A DNA stretch of 64,000 nt, from the NCBI RefSeq assembly GCF_030272615.1, contig NC_081407.1, positions 98,811,897-98,875,896 on the forward strand. The letters are read 5' to 3'. Under the pieces are notes generated by a model, which was not told where the DNA came from, ran no database searches, and worked only from the letters and a program-made list of their open reading frames with translations. The position numbers and the translations under genes were made by a program. Positions within the stretch are counted from its first letter, which is position 1; the number at the start of each line of letters is the position of its first letter. Below, piece by piece: positions 1 through 10,700 of this stretch. This stretch comes from Cryptomeria japonica. Its lineage: Eukaryota; Streptophyta; Pinopsida; Cupressales; Cupressaceae.

Positions 1-636
1 ATCATTGGTTTTAGAGCATCTCTAATGCATCGTCTCTGATGATTGTTGCCATGGGGCATCTTGATATTTATTTTAACTAATATGTATGGCTAAAATGAGC
101 ATTAGATTAAAGTAATTTGTTAATCTCTTTTTTGACTCATGTGCTTTATTTGTGTGCTTTGTAAGTGAGGAGCTTAAATTTTGGAAAAGTTTTAAGTTGT
201 ATTTTTGTGAGAGAAGATGTTTTCTGCTCATAAGTTTCTATATTCTAACTCTAGTCTGAGATTTTCCTAGATTTTCATAACTTATCATGGTAATTTGAAA
301 ATGTCTTTATCTTTTGATTTGCTGAAAATTTTCGGATACAGATAGTTGCCTTTATGGTATGTAGTACTGCGGAGGTCAATATCTTGTCAAATTAAGTTTG
401 AGAATATGAAAGATTGAAGCAGCCATGTCTTTCTTACTATTATTTTTTAAATTTCCTGTCTCCAGAGCAGTCGAGGCTTTTGCACTCATTCTAATAGTTT
501 TTAGGAGGGAATAAATATGTAAACCAAATTTGTTAATAGTCCAAGGATAAACTATTCTAGCATTGATAACTGTCAGAAATAGCTTTTAAACAAATATACT
601 TTTATTATACGCTTACAGTTTCACTTATGTTTGTAG
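1..636 (+). other. Intron of ASS copy A (left part outside the window)
   Basis: This is intron sequence ending in an acceptor (ttgtag, 631-636). From about position 140 onward it is closely similar to 57895-58390, the matching intron of copy B. That similarity shows the two copies arose by duplication of genomic DNA rather than by retroposition. No gene or RNA is seen in it. Confidence 0.8.
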
Positions 637-711
637 GCTATGGTGGATGTTGCTAGAGAAGTTGGGGCAGATGCAGTTGCACATGGATGCACAGGAAAAG
701 GAAACGATCAG
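637..711 (+). CDS. ASS: ASS copy A exon (AMVDV...GNDQ)
   Basis: A 75-bp, phase-0 exon of 25 codons, from [14 protein letters not shown] to GKGNDQ. It is bounded by acceptor ttgtag and donor gtttgg. It carries the first part of the substrate-binding ASS signature. The copy B counterpart at 58391-58465 encodes the same residues. Confidence 0.95.
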
Positions 712-3700
712 GTTTGGTTCTATAGGTTTTTGGTTTTAAGAATTGCTGGCGTTTCATATATAAGCTAAATTGAAGTGTTGTATTCTACTGCAGGTTCGGT
801 TTGAGTTAACTTTCTTTGCACTAAATCCAATGCTGAATGTTGTGGCACCTTGGCGTGAGTGGGATATAAAAGGAAGAGAAGATGCCATTGAGTATGCTAA
901 AAGACATAGAGTTCCTGTTCCAGTAACTAAGAAATCAATTTACAGCAGAGATCGAAACCTATGGCATCTTAGTCATGAGGTGATATGAATTTCTTTCCTC
1001 TTGTTTTTCTGTGAGGTGCTTGCAAAGAGTTGTAGCTTCACTTAGGCTTACTAATCTGTATAACTGTATTTATACGAACATGTGCATTGAGTGTTAAATT
1101 TAGTGATCAGATTATAATTTAAAAATTGTTTGTCTATGAACAAGTTTCTCCTCTTAGAATGGAACCTATACAGTTCTAACTTATGAGTTTAATCTTTCTT
1201 AATGAGGATCTGCAGTACCTAGATGAACCACGACAGAAGAGGGAGAATTCAATTGATTGATGACTGTGTAAGACAATGACAGAGGTCATGAACTGCTGTT
1301 GATTCTGGACAGTTCGAATATGAGAAAGTGGGACAGAATTATTAACCTTCGATCTTCTGCACTTGTTTTTTCTGTTAGAATAGAGGGAGAGATTGAACAG
1401 AGATATGTAGTATAATATCCAATCCAACCAACATGTCTCTCTAACCATCACTACTCTCCCTTAGAATTGGTTAGAGATAAACACGTCTAACTTAACTATC
1501 ACGACTCTCCATAAACATGTCTAAAAGACAGGTTTAGATAATACGGATCAATCAAGGAATCAGACTAATATAAATTGAATTATAGAATCGGTTAATATAC
1601 ATTTGAGTATAAGATCAAACTGATTTAATCGATTCATAGAATCGAACTAACAGTAACCATATGTTGATTGATTCATACACTAATCCATCTGTTTATATTT
1701 AATCAATTCATAAATCGTATTATAATTAAATATTATTTAATCTTAACAATATAACATTCATTTGTAAACTAAGTTGTCTAAGGCTGATTAGGCCAATTAG
1801 ACAACTTAGTTTACACTATCAGATCAGATTACTGACTGATGCTAATCTTCAACACTCCCTCTTAGCTAGGGAGGTAATCTACTCAAGATCTAAGTCACAA
1901 ACTTATCACTTCACTGTGATAACAAACAACATGGAATATCCATAGACATTACCTCATGTGATGTCCATCATTATGGCTTATCCACATATATCACCTCACA
2001 TGATATCCACCATAGAGATTTCCTCAAGTAATATCCACCATTATGGCTTATCCGTAGATATCACTTCACATGATATCCACAATTATGGTATATCTACATA
2101 TATTACTACATGGCATGTCCACGGATTTCACGTCACATGAAATCCACCATGAATATCTCTTTATGTAATATCCACCATTATGGCTTATCCATGGATATCA
2201 CGTCTCATGATATCCACCATTATGGCATATCCATAGATATTACTACTAGAGATATAAGCCATTATGACATATCCATAGATATCACGTCCCATGATATCCA
2301 TCATAATGGTATGATCAATCAATATTGTAAGATCATTGCCTTACGATAATGATCAGATGTACAAGTGTTCACTATTGAGAGATTGTCACCTCACAATAAT
2401 GTTCACAGGGGCTCATCAAGCATTGAACCAAAATTGTCACGGAGTCACACACATGACATCCACCATGAACCATATCAAAGGGTGTAAATAAGGGCTTTCT
2501 CCGTAATTCTCTCTTAGAGAAATGCAATCACAAGAGCTTACACTTTAAAACATCTTTTGAAAATATGAATACATTAGTGAATAGGATACCTTTCTACAAT
2601 AATCTCCACATTCTTTGACCTTTCATGAAATACAAGGTTGGAGTCTGCATCACTCTTGGTGTATTCCAAGCTTACCAACTATTCATCTATCCAGGAATAT
2701 CATGACCTAGAAGTCAGCATAAAGGCCTTCCAGCCTACATAAATGGGACTCCATCTCATGAATCATAGTCCTTTGACTGATCACTAGAGAAAATCTTGAG
2801 GCATAGTCCTGGTTGGACATTTCATTGCGTAATGACCATATTTGTCACATCTAAAGCATTGAATTTCTGAAATGTCCTTCCTTCTTTTGTGTGTAGGAGC
2901 ACCATTTCATTCCTCATCTTTCTTTCTTTTGGAGTCTCTTTTCTTACCCTTCTTCTTTGAGGAGTGCGCGGCAAGAACTTGAATATCTTCATTTGTGGAG
3001 CTTTGGCCAATACCTATTGTAGCCAATCTTGACTCTTCTTGAATGCAGTGTCTTCAATCAATCAAACTTAGGGAGTTTTGATCTTGCGCTTATCCCTTGA
3101 ATAAATGACTCCCATGATGAAGAAAGACCATTAAGAGCCAACATCCCAAATCACTTCAAAAATGATGTGACTCCCTCTTATATTTTCAGTTTTATGTATA
3201 TCTCTTCTCATGAATATGCTGTTCTATTTCCAGCATTATTCACACACTTATCACTCTATACCCAAATCTGATTTATAATCTGCAATATGTCTTCATCTCA
3301 ATACTTTGATCTCCTAAATGATCATCTTCATTTTCTTCATTCACACCATACACACACTTCCACAAATTTCCTTTTGATTTATAATATTAGCATTCTATTC
3401 TCACACTCACGCACACACTTGTCTTTCACATTTGAATGTCATTTGTACCTTCATGTTTCTATTAAAAGATGCCCATTTGAAAAGTCACACCCTTTGTACA
3501 CACTTTTTATTTACTAATCGCTGCAACCTTTTCTTAATCATACTTTAATATTAGTTTGTTTGAACTTGCACTTTCTTTCACCAAGTCAGTCGTGGCAAAC
3601 TACCAAGTTGTGTTTATCATTACAAGTAATCTTTTTATATTTGCATTCTTAACAAATGTTTATTGTAAACAATTCTAATCGCCGCTGTGTGCAAAGGTTA

Positions 3701-6700
3701 CCTCATATGTTAATAATGATCGCTGCACACTTTACAACCTAACTGTTATATATCTGTTTGCCACTTTGTATTAATAAAGTTGGCCATATTTAAGAAATCT
3801 ACCCAGCGTATGAAGTCGACCATGCTACTCTTATTCTGAAACTTTTATTTATTGTGTCGGCTTTATCAAAAATTATGTTTATCTCCATGTAGAAGAGTCT
3901 GCCTTCAAAAACTACTGCCTTTGATTAAGATGACTATTTCTGATAAAATCAATGTTTCCTCATAAACAATGATTATGTTTTATTGTCTAATAAAATATTA
4001 AAGTTGCACCATTCTGATGGAGTCGCACTATAATAAACTTCTTATTACGAACCACTGAACAAGTATGAAGTTGGCTGATTTATAAAGTCATCCATATTGA
4101 ATACTCTGAAGTCGCTATTGGTTTATTTAATCGCCGCTCTCCTTAACCCATTTCATAGATTTAGTGTTGCTTTTTCTGTCCATATTGACTATGAACACAT
4201 CCCTTCTTTTGTTCATTCAATCGCTAATATATGTTCGAATTCCTTCATATGAGACCACTAAGCATTGTCATCAAGAATATATCATTGATGTGCCTTAAAT
4301 TCAACAATGGTGGTGTCCACGTTCGAGCTCTGCATCCCAACAGTTGGCAACTGCTCCATATGAAAATGATACTTCGTCTTTATCTCTTGAATCACTCCTA
4401 TATTAATGTTCTTATCTTTTACATCCAAATTCAATGTTGGTTATCTATCTTCATCGCTGTCTTCTACATGATGAACAAGTCGTATTAGATTGCATACAGT
4501 CTCAGGGCCTTTTCCCGGGGTTCGTACCCGCTCTGATACCATGTTAAATTTGGTGATCAGATTATAATTTCAAAATTGTTTGTCTATGAACAAGTTTCTT
4601 CTCTTAGGATGGAACCTATACAGTTCAAACTTATGAGTTTAATCTATCTTAATGAGGATCTGCAGTACCTAGATGAACCATGACACGAGGGAGAATTCAA
4701 TTGATTGATGACTGTGTAAGACAATGACAGAGGTCATGAACTGCTGTTGATTCTGGACAGTTCGAATATGAGAAAGTGGGACAGAATTAACCTTCGATCT
4801 TCTGCAGTTGTTTTTTCTGTTAGAATGGAGGGAGAGATTGAACAGAGATATGTAGTATAATATCCAATCCAACCAACATGTCTCTCTAACCATCACGACT
4901 CTCCCTTAGAATTGGTTAGACATAAACATGTCTAACTTAACCATCACGACTCTCCCTTAGAATTGGTTAGACATAAACATGTCTAACTTAACCATCACGA
5001 CTCTCCATAAACACGTCTAAAGACAGGTTTAGATAATACGGAACAATTAAGGAATCAGACTAATATAAATTGAATTATAGAATCGGTTAATATACATTTG
5101 AGTATAAGATCAAATTGATTTAATTGATTCATAGAATCAAACTAACAGTAACCATATGTTGATCTATGAATCGATTCATACACTAATTGATCTGTTTATA
5201 TTAATCAATTCATAAATAGTATTATATGTAAATATTATTTAATCTTAACGATATAACATTCATTTGTAAAATAAGTTGTCTAAGGCCGATTAGGCCAATT
5301 AGACAACTTAGTTTACACTGTCAGATCAGATTACTGACTGACGCTAATCTTCAACATTGAGTATCATGGTGAACATATATATCAACTGCCTTGGTTAATG
5401 CATCTATCGAGTGTGTTTGCATTGAAGGCGTTTGTACCCTCAAAGGTGGTTTATCTATTATTTTGAGATCTGTCATTTTTTTTGGTAGCTTTAATGTTAA
5501 ATTATCAAGCTTAATGCAATATATCATCTGGCTGATTTGCTTTTTATGTATCTGTTGGATTAAGTGAACTTTAACAGAACACATTAACTCTTGCCAGTTT
5601 TACAAATATTAAGATTAACTGGCAAATAATAAAGGTATTGTTTGTTATATTTTTAGGGAGATATCCTTGAAGATCCAGCTAATGAGCCACACAGTGACAT
5701 GTTTCTGATGACAGTGGACCCAGAGAAAGCACCAAATGTAGCAGAGTGAGTTTCTACGTCCTATCTTTTGAGATGATATTTTATTTGTAAATACTTTAGG
5801 CACTTTAAGTTCTATGCAGATAACGATTTAGATATTCTGCAAAGTGCAAGCAATAATTTATGAAAATAATGAGTTGAACAAGTTTATGTTGTTCGAATCT
5901 TGAAATGGAATTGTAGAAATTTGCAAGAAAGGAAATTTAAATGATGTGTTTCACATCTCTTTCTGTCAAGGGTAACTGGGAACATTACTGGGCCGAGACT
6001 GGTTTTGGAAGGAACAAGACCCAGTCTTGGATGTGGTAACACATTTGCAGATGTCCTACAACTTATGTGCCACTTTATTTTGGTGCGGTGTTTTGGACTT
6101 TGGGGGTCATTCTTCGGAATTTTGAATTTTCTTTACCGTTGTATCACAACCTTTTGGACAAAGAAATGTCTCAATTTAAATCAGAATAACAAACACAAGA
6201 ACTATAAATTTGAATGTAACAACATAGACATATTTACTAACCTTATTTTGAAGGTGAAAATTTATACAATTTCTTAAATTGTTCAAAGCCATACAAATTG
6301 ATAATGGTGGAGGTTGCAAGTTGTATTCTAAAGTCATAAACATATCACTCTACAGAAGCATAAATAAAATAATAAATATATTCATCCTCTTCCAATATTT
6401 GCCCCCTCCTTGCTAGATTGCACCATTACTAGGCTCTATGCCTGTAGACTCTTTAACCTCAGACAGAACATCTTTAATGCCCTTAGGATCATAAATTTAC
6501 ATCTTCTTGAACTTAATTCAAATCCTACAGGGAATTCGGAAGGAGCGTAATTTTTGTTGTCAATAAGTATCAAGTTTTTACTTTTTTTTTGCAATTTGAA
6601 AGGAAAAGAATTTTATTTTCACTAGACGGGTTAAGGTACACTGTAGTTTCATTCAAAAGGGCATGCGCTAATTACATTAAAGAAAACAAATATAGTTTAT

Positions 6701-7712
6701 TGATTTAAATTTATATGAAAATACTCATATAAATGACTTTTGGCGATTTCTATGGTTGGGAGCATCACCGAACTGTATTAACCATGTCAAGATAGCCCTA
6801 AAAGTCACAGTTCCTTCTGTTGAATTTTTTTTAATCAAATTTACCTTTGTACTAACATGTTCTCTCGCTTTTTAGATACAGGATTTGTTTTCTTATTATT
6901 TCCACGTAGATGAATTATTTTGATGCGATTATTCATCTCATTTTAAACAAAGAAGCCTTTGTTGCAGTTTGGTTTATGATTAGCAAGATTTACATTTTAG
7001 TATAACTCTTTTAAAGCTTTAAGCCACTCTCCGCATCTTTGAAAGACTTACAGTATTGTTTTAAACAACTCTTTTTGAAACATTTTTTTCTAAAGCTTCA
7101 CTTGTTTATTGGAAAAAAATCATCTAATATATCTTTGATAAAATTTGATGTCGCAGATATGTCAAGATAGGCATAAGATCTGGAACACCAGTTTCCCTGA
7201 ATGGAAAAGAACTTTCTCCTGCAAATTTATTAGCAGAATTGAATACAATTGGGGGAAGACATGGTATAGGACGTGTTGACATGGTGGAGAACAGGTTGGT
7301 TGGCATGAAGAGCCGGGGTGTGTATGAAACTCCCGGAGGCACAATTCTTAATGCAGCCATACGGGAATTAGAATCCCTTACACTTGATAGAGAAATGATG
7401 CAGGTTAAAGATATCCTGGCTCTAAAATATGCAGAGCTGGTTTATGCAGGTAGATGGTTTGATCCATTAAAATACTCAATGGATGCATTCATGGAAAAGA
7501 TCACAGAGACAACTACTGGAACTGTAGTATTGAAGCTTTACAAGGGTTCTTTGTCTATTGCAAGTCGAACTAGTCCATACAGTTTATATCGTCAAGATAT
7601 ATCCTCTTTTGAGGAGGGTAGCGGAATTTACAACCAAGCAGATGCTGCTGGTTTCATTCGTCTCTATGGCCTTCCAATAAGAGTCCGAGCTATGCAACAA
7701 AATGGAATATAA
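637..7712 (+). CDS. ASS: Argininosuccinate synthase, copy A (3' part; four exons visible)
   Basis: The product joins citrulline and aspartate with ATP to make argininosuccinate in arginine biosynthesis; in plants it is normally plastid-targeted. The visible coding exons are 637-711, 794-979, 5657-5745 and 7157-7712. They join in frame to give about 302 residues, the C-terminal two thirds of the family. The ASS signature [12 protein letters not shown] spans the first splice junction. Later segments such as [36 protein letters not shown] and [11 protein letters not shown] match the family closely. The 5' exons (transit peptide and the SGGLDTS ATP-binding loop) would lie left of position 1. All splice sites are GT-AG and no stop interrupts the frame. 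The third intron as seen here (980-5656) is enlarged by an LTR element. Whether this copy is expressed cannot be told, because its promoter and first exons are outside the window. Confidence 0.95.
794..979 (+). CDS. ASS: ASS copy A exon (VRFEL...LSHE)
   Basis: A 186-bp, phase-0 exon of 62 codons, bounded by acceptor ctgcag and donor gtgata. It contains [32 protein letters not shown] and NLWHLSHE, all conserved in ASS. Codon 22 is GAG (Glu of WREW). The paralogous exon of copy B has TAG at this codon. Confidence 0.95.
980..1091 (+). other. Intron flank and target-site copy left of the LTR insertion
   Basis: Intron sequence from the donor gtgata to the TSD TTGAG (1087-1091). It continues on the far side of the inserted element at 5362. 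The uninterrupted equivalent is in copy B near 58731-58850. Confidence 0.8.
1092..1854 (-). repeat. 3' LTR (left) of the 1092-5356 element
   Basis: 763 bp, beginning TGTTAAATTTAG and ending CTTCAACA. It matches 4542-5356 over its length. Near its end it carries an 18-bp inverted repeat (1764-1781 and 1797-1814). Confidence 0.92.
1764..1814. repeat. 18-bp perfect inverted repeat at the LTR end
   Basis: GTAAACTAAGTTGTCTAA (1764-1781) and its exact reverse complement (1797-1814) are separated by 15 nt, giving a stable hairpin about 40 bp inside the LTR terminus. The right LTR has the same structure near 5264-5315 with one mismatch. Confidence 0.9.
1935..2320. repeat. Degenerate minisatellite in the LTR element interior
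   Basis: About eight diverged units of roughly 45-50 bp are seen. Each contains variants of ATGATATCCACCATTATGG followed by a CATAGATATCAC-type segment. Short runs stay open in several frames only because of the repeat, and I see no protein family in them. Confidence 0.75.
2790..3010 (-). pseudogene. Relic Gag zinc knuckle (copia type)
   Basis: On the minus strand, 2817-2858 encodes [14 protein letters not shown], a complete CX2CX4HX4C zinc knuckle of the kind at the C terminus of Ty1-copia Gag, preceded by ISEIQ and followed by PTRTMPQ. Upstream sequence (up to about 3010) is Lys/Arg-rich, as expected before a knuckle, but lies in another frame, so at least one frameshift is present. It is too short and broken to be functional. 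It does identify the element family. Confidence 0.7.
3011..4529. other. Non-coding interior of the LTR element
   Basis: AT-rich sequence between the relic knuckle and the primer-binding site. Short open stretches are present but none resembles Gag, protease, integrase or RT. I see nothing else in it. Confidence 0.6.
4530..4541 (-). promoter_or_regulatory. Primer-binding site (initiator tRNA-Met type)
   Basis: gctctgatacca on the + strand is TGGTATCAGAGC on the minus strand. This is the usual plant copia-type primer-binding site, directly adjacent to the right LTR. It sets the element's orientation. Confidence 0.92.
4542..5356 (-). repeat. 5' LTR (right) of the 1092-5356 element
   Basis: 815 bp, about 50 bp longer than its partner. 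A segment containing TTAGAATTGGTTAGACATAA and the following sequence to CGACTCTCCC is present twice in tandem here (about 4909-5010). The corresponding region of the left LTR has it once in that form. Confidence 0.9.
5362..5656 (+). other. ASS copy A intron, right of the insertion
   Basis: It ends in acceptor tttttag and is closely similar to copy B 58850-59145. No feature other than intron is seen. Confidence 0.8.
5657..5745 (+). CDS. ASS: ASS copy A exon ([11 protein letters not shown]...NVAE)
   Basis: An 89-bp exon from acceptor ttttag to donor gtgagt. It encodes [20 protein letters not shown] and then [10 protein letters not shown], with the last Glu codon split (GA|A) across the intron. 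Copy B 59146-59234 matches it, with His to Gln as the one clear residue change. Confidence 0.95.
5746..7156 (+). other. Intron before the terminal ASS exon, copy A
   Basis: 1.4 kb, GT-AG. About 5746-6780 can be followed in copy B (59235-59830, then 61661-61960, then about 63003-63030), with copy B interrupted by two extra segments. No gene is seen inside. Confidence 0.8.
7157..7712 (+). CDS. ASS: ASS copy A terminal exon
   Basis: A 556-bp exon from acceptor gtcgcag to stop TAA (7710-7712). It encodes [67 protein letters not shown] and [20 protein letters not shown], the conserved C-terminal domain, ending QQNGI. The reading frame continues exactly from the split Glu codon of the previous exon. 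No equivalent exon is present for copy B inside this window. Confidence 0.96.
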
Positions 7713-10700
7713 TGTTAAAAAGGATCTTTGCCATGCTATTTTGTACGTGATGACGGGGGTGAAGGCTGTTCTGCCATAGAAGTTGCATATGTGTTCAGCT
7801 TGTTTTGCATATTTTGCATCATAGCATTCATATTAGTAGATGACTGTCAAGCACACTGAGTAAAAGCTGAAAGGTGTATGATGAAACTATGTGATTATAA
7901 TTCCACAGTTCTTGTTACAGAAGTTTTGTATTGCAGTTCACTTTGAAAATTGATATTTTTACTTCACTCCTCCTGGCTAAGAGCATTGGATTCACACCAT
8001 AGTTCAGGTGGTATTGTGTTTGGTCCACTTTTGGAGATATTAGTAATGCTACTAGCTACCAATGATAAGATTGTTGTAGTTCTAAAGTCAATCCATGCTG
8101 ATCAATATTTTATAAGTAGTGGTTCACATCTCATAAGCATGCATGCTCCATAGTGTTGGAACACCAGAACTTTCTAGGAGATGACACATACCAGTAATAC
8201 TTTGGCTCAGGCCTGCTGAACTATGGAGTTTCCTTCAAACATGCTTGTTTAGCTTGCTATGTTATTTGGAAAACTTTCCACAAGTATTTTGCCTTTTGAA
8301 CTATTCATTTTTGGGGTTCCCTAGCTGATTCAGTTTTATGGAAGTGGTGTTTCCATAGGGCATCAAATAATTTGAGGTAATTTGGTTGGCTTAGATTCAG
8401 TAGTTTTGAGTCAATCTCTATTTAACTATATGAGTAAACATGTTGACAATAACACTTAACATTGCAGGCTATTATTCCTTCATTTAAACAGGTTGGAGTC
8501 CTATATACTTAATGATAAATAAGAGTCAAAAGGAGGAAAGAGGAAATTCCTAGATTAGTTTGTGAAAAGCATCCAGATTTCTTTGATAAGAAGTTGGAAT
8601 GTATGGGAACAATCCTGCACTTGCTGAGTGGTAGAGTTTCTTAATACAAACTATAAACTGATATGGGCGATGGATTGGACATATTGTTACACAAGAATCA
8701 GGATCCTCAATCGTTCCATTCCTCTTTACCCCTCAAAGACACTAACCGGAAATGAGTATTTTTAGAAGGCATAATCAGATGTTGTCACAAAATACATTTG
8801 TTCTGTAGAATGCGTTTTATGAAGAAAAAACTCTCCTCACTGGAATTAACTTAGTCTTAACCTGTAACAATTATGTTAAAAAATCCTTGAAACAATTTGG
8901 TTCTATGCTAGCCAACATTGTGTCTGTATGGTAATATGCTTTGTAATACATCATTTCTTTTTCCCCCTTGAATGCCATGAAAGGAATGGCCGCCCAAACT
9001 CTACATTGAATGCAACAAGAAGCTGGGGTGAAATTTGACAGCGTACCTTAGCCGTGCAATGAATTTCGTGATGGTAAATCATTTTGAGTGACAGTACTTC
9101 CATAAATACAAAATAATTGTTTTACATGAAACAATGGCAGATGAGTTCACAGAATAATATTTAGCTTAGTGTACAACAGCTTTGCCACAAATCAATTTCT
9201 GTGCAGGCCACCACTTAAAAAAGATTAAAACATGACAAAGAAAATTTAATCAATAGGTTACTACTGTATTCTAAATCAAACAAAATTTATTAAAACTACG
9301 TGCAGTATTAATCGAATCGTTGGATAATGACTGTAATCAGTCCTAATTTTCTGTGAAGGCATAAAAACATCGGAAAAATTAAACTACTCTTACCGTATGG
9401 CAAATTGAGAACAATATGCCAGGTAATCATCGTGCCGTTTATAGAGACTGTATCACGGCAGAGCAGACGCATGGATCATCGCACGACATTTGGTTGGAAA
9501 AAGTGGCGATTGAGGAAGAGTACTGCTTAAGAAAGAAAATTAGAGAAGGCATTGGCACTGCACAGAGGCCTGTAACTTTATAGTCATTCCGATGGCTTAT
9601 AAAGGCGTTCACTACCGGACAGTGTGAGGACTAGATTCGTCATTAATTAAAGGATGCCTTATCACCATTGAATATTATGAAAGATATTAATTAATCAATT
9701 TTTTCCATTGGTATTGTCATTGGATCGATTTTTCCTGTAGTATTTAATATTCTATTTTTATTCTTGCAGGCGTCATCTATATGCCAAATTTCACTATTGC
9801 CGTTGGCACTATACTATTGCATTGATTTTTTCTAAACTTCCAATTAATCCGTCCAAATTAAACCAATAATATGCTATAATTTTCTGATAAAGATCAAGAT
9901 CTGTTTTTGCTAGAGCGAGCATGAAAATTTCTTCATGAAAAAACAGTAAAAAACAAAATCTTTTCTTGATTCTTACTGGTTCAATAGTTTGGAGTAATCT
10001 TATTCTAACCTTAACGAGAAAAGCATTTTGACATTTTTAATGTAAATGTCCATTTCTGCACTATTTGTGCTTCTAACTGTAGACACGCTTAAAATTTTGT
10101 TTAAACGGAATAACTAATCCACACCTTCGAAATTTACTTGTCTGGAAGAATCTTTTCGGTGATAATATTTGCTTTATTTCACGGGATAAATTCAAAGAAA
10201 ATAATAACAATTCTGTGTCGCGCTGGAAGCAATTACCCTGCATAAACACCAAAATTCTTCTACAATTCACCCCCTTCGATCTTCTTGATTCGTCCAGATG
10301 CCCTGGTATAAACATGTATTTAAACGTCATTAGGGGATCTTTTACCTAAACAGGAAAAAGACTCTGCAAGGAATAGTGTGCAATGATTTCTAAACGTTAC
10401 AGACAATGAGCGCATTTTATACGCTTGAAATTTGGTTTGTGACAATTAAACTTCTGGCCCTATTAAATCAGTATCTTGTAAAGATCAATGTACAAAACAA
10501 GAACGAACAAAGAAAAAATAATTTATTTACGGAGCCATGAGGTTCAAAGACACCCTCGTTTTCTTTACCCAATGGTTTGGTTTCACTATACATTCCTTTC
10601 TACATTACAACAACGTTTTAGACGATGCTTTCCAATTTCAGGTTGGGACCCCACACAAAATATCTTTGGATGTCTTTCACATCAAGTTTTTTTATAGTTG

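Larger units (their letters stand above)
1092..5356 (-). mobile_element. Non-autonomous LTR retrotransposon (copia-like) in an ASS intron
   Basis: The element is bounded by direct LTRs that begin TGTTAAATTT and end CTTCAACA, and it is flanked by a perfect 5-bp TSD, TTGAG (1087-1091 and 5357-5361). A primer-binding site complementary to initiator tRNA-Met (TGGTATCAGAGC on the minus strand, 4530-4541) abuts the right LTR, so the element runs on the minus strand. The internal 2.7 kb has only a relic Gag zinc knuckle and no reverse transcriptase or integrase that I can read. It therefore needed proteins from elsewhere to move. The paralogous intron of copy B lacks it, so insertion followed the ASS duplication or the element was never present in copy B. 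Confidence 0.92.

Noticed and set aside
6005-6277. 90-codon open frame in the last intron of copy A
   Set aside because: The counterpart in copy B (about 59490-59640) is interrupted differently, so it is intron sequence.
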